The notes below the pieces were generated by a model. That model did no database searches, had not been told where the DNA came from, and was given only the letters and a program-made list of their open reading frames with translations. Position numbers and translations under genes: made by a program. A stretch of 64,000 nucleotides of DNA from positions 23,982,547 to 24,046,546 of the forward strand of contig OY987263.1 of NCBI GenBank assembly GCA_963920665.1. The letters run 5' to 3'. Position 1 is the first letter of the stretch. Every line of letters starts with the position of its first letter. This document shows, in pieces, positions 26,208-36,733 of this stretch. The DNA is from Straminergon stramineum (Eukaryota > Streptophyta > Bryopsida > Hypnales > Calliergonaceae).

Positions 26208-29200
26208 CTAAGATGTCAATGCGGTCTCGCATGACTGAGGTGTGACATCAGAACGGGGCAGTAGAATGGTACGGCCTGGACTTTCTCCATTGAAGATCAC
26301 ACATTCGGAAGACTCATCATCTCCTTTAGGAGAAAACTTTGTTGTCTTTACAGGACTTACAGCTACACGCCACGGCGTTTCTATAGCCTCGGCTCTAACT
26401 AGAATCTCGTATAAGGTTTCCTTCACAAAGGCTCATGTCCTGACTGCATCCATTGAAGCAAAAAGTCCCTGTAACTGTTGCGTATGACAATTGATTAGAA
26501 ACTATCACGTAAGACATGAAAAGACAGGAAGTTCATATGAAGGATGGCTAACTCACCTCTGCAATTTCGTTGCGTCCTGTCGCTAAGTTCATTATGCATT
26601 GCAGAATGTACTTCATGGAGAAAAATCCACACTCCCAAATGCTGTCCTGCTGTGGAATTTTGGGAACTTTCCAATTCCGCCGATCTACTGCATATGCCCA
26701 TCTCTTGTCCTGTTGTTGAATGCCTAACCTGACCACCCAAATTTTTGCAAGAACACAATAAAAAGCAGGTTCGCTATGCATTTTCAGAGCATGTAATGAA
26801 TCAAAATGCCACAACTTCCCTTGGTTCGTCATTATTGCAACACTCCAATGTCCTCCGTCAAGAACCGGGATGATGAGTACTTCCGGCACCGGATCCAACT
26901 GAAATTTATCAGAGAGGAACCCCTCCATTGTGGAATAGTCTTCTCTTCGTCCTTCCACATGTTTCTTCAAGCAGGTAAAAAGAAATGGACTGCAAAGAAG
27001 GTAGGACTGAGAAGGGTAATTCACAAGACACCATTGTCTAAACCAATCAAACAACGAGGAGCTCACCCACCCATCAGGCAACTTCAACGACTCAAGGTTG
27101 CGGGGAAAATGAAGTGAGCAGTTGTAGCCACTAACCTTGAAGTGTAATGAAAACTGCTTTAACCCACCTGTTTTCTCCACTATCCGGTCCAGTTCTACTT
27201 CAAATCTGCAAAAAGAAAAATATGGCAGTTAATTCTTTCACAAAATTTCAAAAAATAGATGAGACAAAATATAGAGGTATCACTTGGAGTCAGGCTTGGA
27301 ACATTTCTTGTGAAGTGAAAGTACATAGAATTTTCAACGATGAATATTGACATCTCTTTTGAAGTAGCATCCCATTTCAGTTAGACTATCACATTAAACT
27401 CTCACTATAGAACAAGCCTGAACTATTTTCCCTTACTGATGTCTCACTGATCATCAATCTTGTCCTGGCTTGAATCCTTCTCTGGAAAAACTGAAGGTTC
27501 TGCAACTGGTGTCCGCAGAGAGTTAGGGGATTCAACATTGTCCACGTCATCATCGTTGAGGCACAAAACAGTCCCCTTCCTTCCAAACGAAATACTTTCA
27601 CCTCGGTTGGCTTTCGATTTTGACTGCTGCACCATAGCATCAACATTCAAATCCATGTTCCTCCCAATTGTTTTGTCTTCCGTGGATGCTACGACCAGTT
27701 CGTTCTGCTATGCCACCCGCAAGAACCCTGGGCCATCTCCAATTGGTTTGACGGGAGGCAAGTCGGAGTAGTGCAATTCGCACAATTCCTTCTCTCGTAA
27801 AACTTGGACGCAATTAGCGTCAATAGGGATCTAGCATTTGAGGAGACCATCTTCAGTATAGTAGTCCTTAACGCCTCGCAGAAAGGATGTCTTAGATGGA
27901 GGAGTCACGACATCGTGCGCCAGGCCAATCATTGACTCTTTTGTGCTGGCAGCCTCTCCTCCTTTGGTGGTGTCTTCGTTGCATTCAAGCGTTGTATTCG
28001 GATGAACTGGAATAGGTGTTCCCAAACACTGAATGGCACAAAGTTGGGACCTCCGCAACTCCACCATGGCCCGAATTGAGCTGTATAGGACATCCTCTAT
28101 AGGCAGAATTGGTTGTGTATGGGTCTTCTCTCCCACAAACACCCATCCAAGGTCAATGTCTTCACGGAGGGCGAGGGCGTCACGGAAGACCTGTGTATAA
28201 GACAGTAATAAATATTACACCCTTCAGTTTTCAAAATGAAGGGGATTCAATACCAAGACCATAGAAAAATCAATGCATCCACCTACATTCAATGCTCTAA
28301 GGTTGAATATCTTCATGCTTGCTGTCAGGAAAGCCAGATTATCCTATGGAAGATTGTTAGTATTTAGTGACACATATAGGAACAGAAATAGCAAGAACTT
28401 CTACCTATAAGCACGATTCCTTCTCACTGTCCATTGTGGATTCAGCATACCAGAGATTGACGAGGTGAATATGTTGTCCTGTGTGATGCATGTCTAGCAC
28501 TGTTCTTCGTGCTACACGATGCAAGAAGGTAAATACCTTATTGACAATTGGTTCTTGTTGTTCCTCTATATAGCCCAATAGACCAAGTGAATTTGTCCTG
28601 CATTGGTCAATGGGCTCAAAGCTGTTGTAAAGAGTAGGAAAGAACACCCAACCATGGAGAATGAGGTCCTGCACCACCAAATTCAACCTGTTGGAGGTGT
28701 TTTTTGCCCTACCAATACCAAACAATAGATTAGGGGTTAGACCTTCCGTAGGATGAGCCAGTAGCTCATTTGTCCCATGTGTCTACCTAAGAAATAGTTT
28801 GAGCACACGCACCATGTGCGGGCATTCTCTCTTGAGAGTCACTGGTTCTGCAAATTCCTCCTCGGTCCACAACTTAATCAGTTTGTCTAGCTCATCCTTT
28901 GAGTGCAACCACGGGGCAAGCGGCCAAGCAGGAGGAGGGCTAATGTTCAGCAAGCAGTACAAGGGGGACCAGTCCCACTTCTCACACTCATCAACAAGCC
29001 GACTCTTGATGTCGAAGGCCTCGACTTGGTCATTGATGTACTTCTTCCGAAGGTCGTCTAATTTTTGCTCCGCTTGTTGCTTCTCTTCAAGAAACTTATC
29101 CAAATCTTCACGATATGCGAGGTAGTGCTCAATTTGTTGGATTTCCTTGGCTACAAAGGACTCCACATCTCCGTTGGGGAAATACTTTGGGTCAAATGCC

Positions 29201-31300
29201 CTGACCGACCTTCTAACTTCCTTCATGACATCAGGTGTTCTGTTGACAGTACTTCTTATCTGTAATGATATGGCAGATAATAGGTTAGTATATGCAAGAC
29301 AAATTCAGAAGAATGACTGTGCAATAAACCTAAACTGAATAAACTTGGAGAAGGTACAGTACATCAAATCTATAATCACAAGGCATTGTTTTGTCCACCG
29401 AACGTAAAGGTGGCTAGGACACATCAATAAAGTATTGCGGGACAAAGGAAATAGAAGAAAGAATTTAGAAAGTGGAGTGGCCAGAAATGTGCAAGCGCCC
29501 TACCTCTTCTTCATCTGTTGCGATCCATGTGCCCAAGGCCTCGTATAGCTTTTGGGCGAGTTTGCCTTCTTTGAACATTTCCTGGAGTTGTTTTGTTGAT
29601 GCTGGTAGATCCTTCAGCACGTTTGGCTCCAAGACCAATCAACTCTTATAAATGAGTAATCCTGCGCTAGTCCATTTGACCTCCATAGGACGTGAACGAA
29701 GTCTAGCATCCTTCTCCAAAGTGAAAGCTTTCGCATTAGCGGTGGCTTCTTTTAGTATGGTATCTCTAGTTTTCGTAACGCTATCCCTAGACTCCTTGAC
29801 TGTGTCACTTGTGTCTTTGCTGCTCTAGGCCTTCTTCACCTTTTGCCATCCCTCGGAGGTAGGTTCTACTGATTTTTTCCGTGTCCTCGTTTTTGTGAGT
29901 CCTTGCTTCGGGTGATCGACAATTTCGATGTCAGAATCATGGAACGTATCCTTGGTGCTATCTTTATTTCCGTGACGGTTGCTCCCTGATTGAGTACTTG
30001 AGTAGGGTTGCTCTTGTGTTGGCGTGATTTTCGGTTTGCCCTTGTATCCAACATCACATAGATCCACCTCCTGTGAAGTAGGCACTAATTTCGGGAGGGG
30101 TTTAGTACCTTCTGATTTCTTGATGGGTTTGTTTTTGGTGGATCGTTCCATTGGAGATGTTTTCTCCACCTTCGCTTTCTTGTTGCTCCCGCCCTTCTCT
30201 ACTTCGATGGCGCGCCACTTCGGTGCAGGGTCAAGTTCTGTAACCTGAATGCCCTGGTTCTTTAGGATGCGGTGGAGCTCTGTTGAATCACTTTTGTCCC
30301 ATGTGGGATACATTTTAAGAAACTGGTTGCCCGTATACTTCTCGCACTCATTTGTCATTCGATGCCAAGATAGGCGGTTCTTGTCCTCAAACGGGTACTT
30401 GCAAAACAAGTAGTTGAAAGGTGAACGCCCTGTAGAGCCTTTCTCCGCTTTTGGATCCTTACAATGGTAGTGCGCCTCCGTTGCCAGCCGTTCATATTCC
30501 TTCTCCATGTATAGGCATATACATTGGTGCTGCCCATGCATCATGGTGTTCTTATATAAGTGTAAATCTCGCTTATTTCCAACCTTGTACTACGTAGTTT
30601 CAAGAACAAAGGGTTAATTTTCTAGACGGTAAGGTTCTACAGTATTGTCTGTAGGGAACTTGGCTTAGGACGAAGCAATGGAGCACAAAATTGAAAGGGT
30701 CAATGTACCCTAAACCCTAAACCATATAGATAAAGATGATAACCACCTTCTATGAATGTATGAGTAGAATGCCAATGCCAAACAAGGCATGAGAAACGGA
30801 GGTGTCCAGAGCTTGTTGTGTCGTACCACGATGATAAAAAACTAATTTGTTTTGATGTATATGGGAAATGAAGAACGTGTGGATGCCTAAATGAGTACCC
30901 TAAACCAGAGCGCTCAGAAATTGGAGGAAGAGATAGTTTTACGAACCTCCTGTACGACTCCAGTTGGACTGGTTCGTAGGACTTCAATGAAGGTTTCGCG
31001 TCCTAGCCATTTCTGCATTTGGGGGTCATCGTATGCGTAGAAGTGCTTGCCATTGGCGTCGTAAAGCTGGAGGATGTCCTTGTAATCCTTCTTTCCAAAG
31101 TTGCCTTTCTTCCCTTTCTTCGTGCTAGGTGCTTTTGCTGAATCAAGCTTCTTTGGCGACTTGTCCTGCACCAACTTCGATAGTAGTTAGTTGTCGTCAC
31201 TGATGTCGTCACGCTCTTCATTGGAATTCTTGGAAGAGGCCACCTCCCCCTCCGCTACAGGGGCATCGTTGTCGGAGTTGGTGTCAGTTGAAGACACCAT
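26208..31300 (-). pseudogene. MULE-borne gene with C-terminal Ulp1-type SUMO protease domain, eight nonsense codons
   Basis: Seven exons join in phase on the minus strand: 31300-30947, 30550-29504, 29259-28405, 28343-28287, 28190-27448, 27205-26557 and 26468-26208. Together they make 1,322 codons including the final TAG. The N-terminal half is charged and Lys-rich, followed by a coiled-coil-like EEKQQAEQKLDDLRKKY region. Exon 6 is the protease core. It has the Ulp1/C48 residues His in DGGHWSVAI (codon 26850), Asp in LWHFDSLH (26802), Gln in PQQDS (about 26649) and Cys in WECGFF (26631), all present and without a stop. Ulp1 enzymes cleave SUMO from proteins; why MULEs carry them is unknown. 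In-frame stops occur at 31189 (TAA), 29827, 29641 (TGA), 28785, 28407, 27833, 27710 and 26435 (TGA); the others are TAG. There are no frameshifts. Confidence 0.8.
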
Positions 31301-31357
31301 CCCTTACGGACAAAGTGAGAACCTTGGCAATGAAGCGTAGCGACTCCCGCAACCCAC

Positions 31358-31375
31358 TAAACCCTAAACCCTAAA
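31358..31375 (-). promoter_or_regulatory. Telo-box pair before the Ulp1 gene start
   Basis: TAAACCCTAAACCCTAAA, two to three telomere-type units, lies 58 bp upstream of the ATG at 31300. Such motifs are typical of plant 5' leaders and promoters. It mirrors the motif ahead of the transposase. Confidence 0.35.
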
Positions 31376-31991
31376 TTTAACAATGGACGTCTCGCGCGAT
31401 GCAGCACCAAAGGCGAAGGCGTTGTGGTCGAAGTTCACGGCTATATGTGCGAGCGAAGTGCACTAAAGCCAAACTAAATGGACTCAAAAAATGACCGTTT
31501 TACACAACTTCAAGAAAACAAATGCTCTACGGAAGGCATTGCCATACGCAGGGCACTGATGAAGGTATGGCAGAGGAGGTGCACAGGAGTTCGAAGTTGA
31601 AACATACCCTAATTCGTTCGGGTGCTAACAAGGTAAACAACGAAAAGACGTTGATTCACAACTTGTGAGAGAATTCCAGAATTTACAAGCATGAGCAAAT
31701 CGCACAATTCACAAACATGCATTCTGGCCTTGCACAAAGATTAAAATTCTCACCTTAAACCCGCAACACAATTGAAGCAAGAAACAAAAGGTCACGCGCG
31801 CCCCACCTCCTAATAGTTAACAGGAACACGAACGTTGAAACCAAAGCAAGAACAACACGAAGACACAAACCCACGCCTGCCCAACAACAAAGCCATACCG
31901 AAGAGCAACAGGAAAATATCATTATAGTACTTTGGAAGCCATAACTCGCTTGAAACGCAAAACGTCCCTTCGCCATATCGCAGGACGTCAA

Positions 31992-32242
31992 TCTCAGCTT
32001 TAACGTCTGTCTCCGTTGGGGTTTTCGCTCTGTCGTGGTCTCCACTCCGTCCGCTCTCTGCTTCATTGGGTAGAGCATTTCGCGAGCATTTCTCTATTTT
32101 TTCGGGCAGCGGGCGGGCTTATCCCAGGTCGGGGTCCATCGGAAGTGGGCCAGCTTGGGCGTCGAGCGCAGCATCCGGGCTCGTGGACCACCCCGCGCCA
32201 CGTTGACTGGGCCCACTTTCATGGGCACGATTTAACGTCTCG
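31992..32242 (-). repeat. Right TIR of the Ulp1-MULE
   Basis: The inverse of 12768-13018. It starts (inner edge) at TCTCAGCTTTAACGTC and ends at GATTTAACGTCTCG. The interior shares GGACGGAGTGGAGACCACGA, AAAAAATAGAGAAATGCTCG and GATAAGCC with the left arm. Confidence 0.8.
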
Positions 32243-32290
32243 CCGAATGGACGATTTAACATCTCGTCAAATGGACGATTTAACGTCCTG
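32227..32290 (+). repeat. 24-bp tandem copies of the MULE terminal motif
   Basis: ACGATTTAACGTCTCG-like units begin at 32227, 32251 and 32275, exactly 24 bp apart, with ATGG between them. The last unit ends CGTCCTG at the presumed element border. The left arm has only the 12768 copy and the 10823 copy. These could be iterated transposase-binding sites at the extreme end. Confidence 0.7.
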
Positions 32291-32299
32291 TAAGTTGAA

Positions 32300-32860
32300 T
32301 GGCTCCAGTAACAGTACCGCATTAATGACCTCGCCAGGCATGATGGGACTAGGAGGCAGGTCGTTCAGGGCAACTTAAGGCTCAAGACTTTGAAGCTCTT
32401 CCACCAAGACCTTGAGAGTGTTGTGGGCGTACAACCAGTAGTTGTCGTTGAGGATGTCGTAATCCACGTAGTGACTCATCAGAATCATCAAAAGCCGATC
32501 CATTTGAAAGCTCACATTAAGGCCTTCCATGAAATATCGTTTAGTTAAGTTCTTCTCCTTTATGAATTGGATCTCCTCCACATGGATGCCCGTGTTTTTC
32601 CTCCCCACCACTTTCTCCGCTCGAATCTTCAACCCCTTCAAGTCGCCTTCCCTCGGCTGCATGATGGAGCTCATCTCCAATACCAGAAAATGGTGGCTGG
32701 CGGCACTCATCCCTTGCACCGGCATTTGGTAGATGAAGAGACTGCTCACCTTCACCGTGCACATCTCCAATTTCTTCTGAGTGCTGTCCACGTACACTGA
32801 CCCCTTGCAGAAGAAAGACAGCATCGACGAGCAACTACTCTCAAAAACTACCGCCGACAT
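32300..32860 (-). pseudogene. Broken paralogue of the gene at 40642-41355
   Basis: The open part runs from ATG 32860 to TAA at 32377-32375, 161 residues. It parallels the intact gene along its length: GSVYVDSTQKKLEMC against GSVQVAGNLKSLEIC, SHHFLVLEM against MHHFLVVEV, a GKN/RKNTGI motif, and DILNDNYWLYA against DLFTDNCWRYA. The conserved Cys codon TGC is TAC here (32440-32438). Beyond the TAA the frame still reads PSPIMPGEVINAV, similar to PTLVMPVDVAVTAV of the intact copy. It is then cut at 32291 by the MULE end; a candidate tail lies at 10779-10820. Three lesions (a Cys change, a premature stop and an insertion) make it a pseudogene or at best a truncated protein. It is head to head with its sister. 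Confidence 0.65.
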
Positions 32861-33200
32861 GATCGATGTTGCAGGAGATTAGCTAGTACCTTGTTTCCCT
32901 TACTTAAGGAAATACCAGCTAGGTGATGCTGCACATACTAGCTAGCTAGCAACAGCGGACGAGGAAAAAACTAGAAGGCAACAGGGAGACTGTGGTTTAA
33001 ACGTAAGTCAAAGTTGATGCAGCCATGGCCAGCCTTGACTAGACTGGGATGGCTCCACTCACTGAAGCATGAAATCAAGCTATATCTTGAAAATGAGCAA
33101 TCTGGTCCTGGATCAGATGAAGTTCCCGCATGCGATCGAAAACTTCTGCGAGATCGAAATAGAAGGGTAGTCGATCAAACGAACACTAGCTAGGATGATC
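32850..33200 (-). promoter_or_regulatory. Upstream region of the broken paralogue with GATCG motifs
   Basis: The start codon sits in ATCGATCATG, exactly as in the intact sister gene. Further GATCG/CGATC words occur at about 33132-33176 (CGATCGAAAA, GAGATCGAAA, GTCGATCAAA). The region is less AT-rich than the flanking DNA. The promoter role is inferred from position. Confidence 0.35.
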
Positions 33201-34059
33201 AGCACCACAACTGAATACGAATTTTTCACAACTGATTGAATGTGTGTTCCAACTTCTGGGTACTTAACTTAACTTATACGGAGAAGTGAATGTCGGCATG
33301 AGCAAATGAGTTCATGAGCCGCCACGTATTGAACTTTGGTGCAGTCGTCGACAGTCGGCACCAACTGATTTCAAAGCTTGGCAGACGGCGTTGACTTCAC
33401 CACGCCAAGGGTTTGTCGGTTACAATTCAGAATTGTTTATTACCGTACCTTAGGATTAGGGTTGGCGGAAAATAATTATTTTTCAAAAAGCCGAAAATAA
33501 AATAAAAATGAAAGAGAGAAATTGCTGAATTCAGAAAGAATTATATAACAAAGTTGTTGTAAACAAAAAAATGTCCATTATTAACCAAGAAGGCCAAAGC
33601 AAAGTCCCATTACCATCAACCATCACGAAAGTTCTTAATGTTACATGAAGGGGATACATCCCTAACATGTATTGAGAAGTGAGTCAGGGTGAAGAGGTCG
33701 ATATTACAATGAAACTCATTGTCCACCATGAATCCTCAAAGGATATGGGATAATTTAATGATGAGAGCTTAATTATGAGTAGTTGAACTCTTACTAATCC
33801 TAATTTGCATATCCCACATGGGTTGTTTCACCTCCTATCACCCTACTTGTGTAATGAACTTGTCTTCTCTACTTCACATTCATCTAAAAAAATGACTTTT
33901 GAAATCTTTATGCCATGAATGTTGAATTCTATATAACTAAATGTTGAAATTTTAGAAATTGAGTTAGAAAGTGACGAACTTACTTTGGGAACTTTAATTA
34001 AATATTCATCACCAAGGTGCCAACCTTGACCCCAACTTACGGTATTGTACTTTATTAAG
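33201..34059. other. Intergenic region without recognised features
   Basis: GC content falls from gene-like near 33.3 kb to AT-rich by 33.5 kb. I see no coding sequence or repeat structure here. Confidence 0.4.
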
Positions 34060-34180
34060 GTAAGTTCACACTTGATATTAGGGGTAATGTTTGGAATGTG
34101 AATCTAGCCCAAAAGTAGGCCTAAATTTGTTCTTAAGACCATTAGTAACAACACTCTTTAACACCAAGTGTGAACATACC
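34060..34180. mobile_element. MITE of the GGTATG family, copy A (121 bp)
   Basis: The ends GGTAAGTTCACACTTGATATTA and the inverse of TAACACCAAGTGTGAACATACC are inverted repeats of about 22 bp. The interior (GAATCTAGCCCAAAAGTAGG) matches the inverse of the element at 63414-63550. Confidence 0.65.
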
Positions 34181-35391
34181 TCTAGTCTAATTGTAGTCTC
34201 ATGGCAACAAAACTGACATCCCAACTAGGATGGTGTTGGTAAGACCAATCACTTTGAGTCTAGCTGGGTCAATTAGTTGTAAACTTCTAGCAAAGTGATG
34301 ACCTCTGAAGCTCGACCATGGAACGTCATATGCAACTTGAGTTGTGAGCAAGGCTTTTTTCTTTTGGCTTTTTGGTGCTAGATTGCACTAGAAAAAATAA
34401 TTTGGCTAAAAAATGACAAAAAAAATGTCAAAAAATTTGGATGAAATCACCAAACAACTTTGAATTAAAAAAAATCATAGATGGAATTGCCAAATTGTAG
34501 ATGAAAACCATATTATACATTCACTATGTGGATGAATGTTGTAATTTGGAGCATTACTATAACATTTAATATTGCCATTTTGGCAATTCATAAAAAATAA
34601 AAATAAAATACCTAGTTGTGAGGCAATTTGCCGAGGACTTACTGAAGTCCTTCTGAGGGTTTTTACCTATAAAGAACATTCCATGTTTCCACTTGATCAA
34701 ACTTCAATAGTTTTCTATGGTAAATCGCACCTTTCAAAAATTTTGGGTAATGTATTAATATATATCCAAAATTTAGCTTCATTATTTCATAATTAAAAAC
34801 ATTTCAAAAAATGAAATTTATATGATTTTCTAAAGTAATTTCTTTGTAAGATCATAATAATTATAAAAATTCTCAAAGTATTATGAATTTCTTTAGCAAA
34901 ATGGAGATAATAGTGGTAAAAATGGTGTAGTTGTTTTACTCCTTGAGCTCACCCAATAGAAATTCAATAGAAAAGTTCAAAAGTGGTGTATTTTGAGCTT
35001 TCAAGATACTATCTAACTATCTTCAAAGTGTCACAAAAATTACAATTTAAAAAAAAAATGGGAAAAAATTAAATAGATGAAAAAAATGATTCTTGGAATT
35101 GAATTTTCTTATTCAAATTTAAATACATTTAAAATCAATGGTACTATGTGAATTTCATATTTGACTTTTCAAAATGCAATAGGGGCTTGGTTTGTCCTTT
35201 AAGGGTTTAAAATCACCTTGGCTTGTAGAACCCTTTTCTGAGGGTCTAGTACTCTGGTGTCTACCCATAGCTTTGCCTCCAATTTTTATCTTGTGTTTCC
35301 ATTTTTTCATTGTTAAAAGAAATTACAATGTTCGCCCCAAAAAATTGTTTAATCAAAGCATGACTAGGTTCTATTCATTATAATATTTTTT
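34181..35391. other. AT-rich intergenic DNA
   Basis: It contains the second copy (34475-34610) of the dispersed repeat at 9595-9760. A TTAA-type right terminus is seen near 35193-35211 (GTCCTTTAAGGGTTTAA). No gene seen. Confidence 0.4.
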
Positions 35392-35667
35392 TATTTTTTA
35401 TTTTTTTTGAAATATACGGCCTTTAAGGGCTGCAGCTGGACTGACACGACTCAACTAAGGCAACTCGGTTTATTTTGCTGGGAATTACGCGCCTTGGGTA
35501 TCCCCGTCGAGAACAAGTGGAGGAACAAACCCCCTCCCCATGCGAACAAAGCAACATTGGGAGCCCCATGCAAGCGATGTCAGAATGGGGAGTTGAATCG
35601 GGAACCTCTTGGGTTCCACGGAAGTCCCTTCCCTTTGGCCTTCACCCAAGGTAGTTTAAGGTCATTG
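35392..35667 (-). mobile_element. Candidate SINE or other retroposed sequence with A-rich tail
   Basis: A GC-rich 275-bp island in AT-rich DNA. Read on the minus strand it ends in an A-rich tail (A8-T-A6-T-A7 pattern, 35412 down to 35385). Flanking it are CATTATAATATTTTTT (35376-35391) and CATCATAACATTTTTC (35668-35683), a plausible 16-bp target duplication with three transitions. A GAGGTTCCCGATTCAAC stretch is loosely like a tRNA B box. A processed fragment of another RNA is the alternative. Confidence 0.4.
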
Positions 35668-36143
35668 CATCATAACATTTTTCATCAACTGAATTGTTGA
35701 AGAGATTTCCCATAATCCCATCTAACCATAAAAGGTCAAAGCCCATGACAAATTGACTGTAAAATTTACCCCACAAAATTCTTCACTCTATGTCTTCCAT
35801 TTTATTGCTATTTGTGAGTGAAATCTTTCAGTTTTATTTTTCAAAGATGGAATCACATGTTTTGTAAATGCAAGATTTACAAAACATAATTTTAGATTCT
35901 TTTGTGAAATTTTCAAATCATCTATGAAATTTTTGAAGAAAAAGTGAAGAACATTCACCTCTAATACCAAATATGCTTAAAAGTGTTCATAGTATCTTTC
36001 CAAGGTTGACCAAGACCTATTATCACTTGGGATAGTTAGCCAAAGATGTCTAAATTTTTGAACCAATAGCTACATTCTTCATTTCTAGAAAAACCTTAAA
36101 AGTCATTCATAAACCACTCTTTGGCTTCAATATCTTTGTTCGA

Positions 36144-36733
36144 TTAACCCCTAAAGGACCAAGTGTTCGTTTAGCGTACGCAAGAAATCTCAGGTAGGCT
36201 CCTATGAAGTTATTTTTAGTCGGATGTTCATGAAATTTGGATGTAACGTACAACTATGTATCCCCTTCTTGAAAATCTATTTTTTTTTCCAATTGGTTGC
36301 CCGGATCTTAAGTTATGCTGCCTTGAACTTAGCAAGCAGCTCGGGTACCTTTGGTAGCATACACAAAACTCTTCCTGTGATTTTGAAATTTGGCGTGTGT
36401 GTAGCTTACATGATCCAAGAGGCAAATGTCCAAAAAAATAACCCTATATAGTGTAAGAATCTCATTCTAGAAGGAGTTAAAGTTTGTAGGCCATGTCGGG
36501 CAAGGTTGGAAAAAAATGTTTTCACCTAACTTCAAACATTATAATCTTTCAATCTGTGTGGTCAAAGTTTCTAAATTTTTTTTCCACGTGTTTCCAAAGA
36601 AGTCTAGTTCAAATTTGCACGGTTGAATTTTGAAAAAAATAAAAATAAAAATTCATTTTTTTCTTGCTGCCCTAAAAAGTGGCATTTTTTGACAATTTCT
36701 GCCCAAAATATGCCTCGGTCCTTAAGGGGTGAA
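36144..36733. mobile_element. TTAA-flanked MITE, 17-bp TIRs
   Basis: Left TTAA then ACCCCTAAAGGACCAAG; right, inverse, ACCCCTTAAGGACCGAG followed by TGAA/TTCA in place of TTAA. Fifteen of 17 terminal bases match. The 580-bp interior is AT-rich and has no recognised coding sequence. Confidence 0.55.

Larger units (their letters stand above)
10821..32290. mobile_element. Nested Mutator-like (MULE) block of about 21.5 kb with transposase and Ulp1 genes
   Basis: Long terminal inverted repeats (12768-13018 and 31992-32242) enclose a MULE transposase gene on the plus strand and an Ulp1-domain gene on the minus strand, transcribed towards each other. The outermost ends at 10823 (CAGGACGTTAAATCGTC) and 32290 (inverse) also match. 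The left end carries an extra 1.94-kb inverted-repeat unit, and a further foldback element sits near 20-21 kb. MULEs carrying Ulp1-like protease genes are known in flowering plants (the Kaonashi/KI-MULE and CUMULE groups). Both genes have many stop codons, so the copy is not autonomous now. The exact boundaries (10821 or 10823; 32290) come from matching ends and a poor 9-bp duplication. Confidence 0.7.

Noticed and set aside
13850..31300. Alternative genetic code or stop-codon recoding to explain the in-frame stops
   Set aside because: Host genes here end at ordinary TAG and TGA stops, and one element stop is TAA. Point-mutation decay is simpler.
31358..31375. Interstitial telomere array
   Set aside because: Only two to three CCCTAAA units. 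This is telo-box scale, not a telomere remnant.
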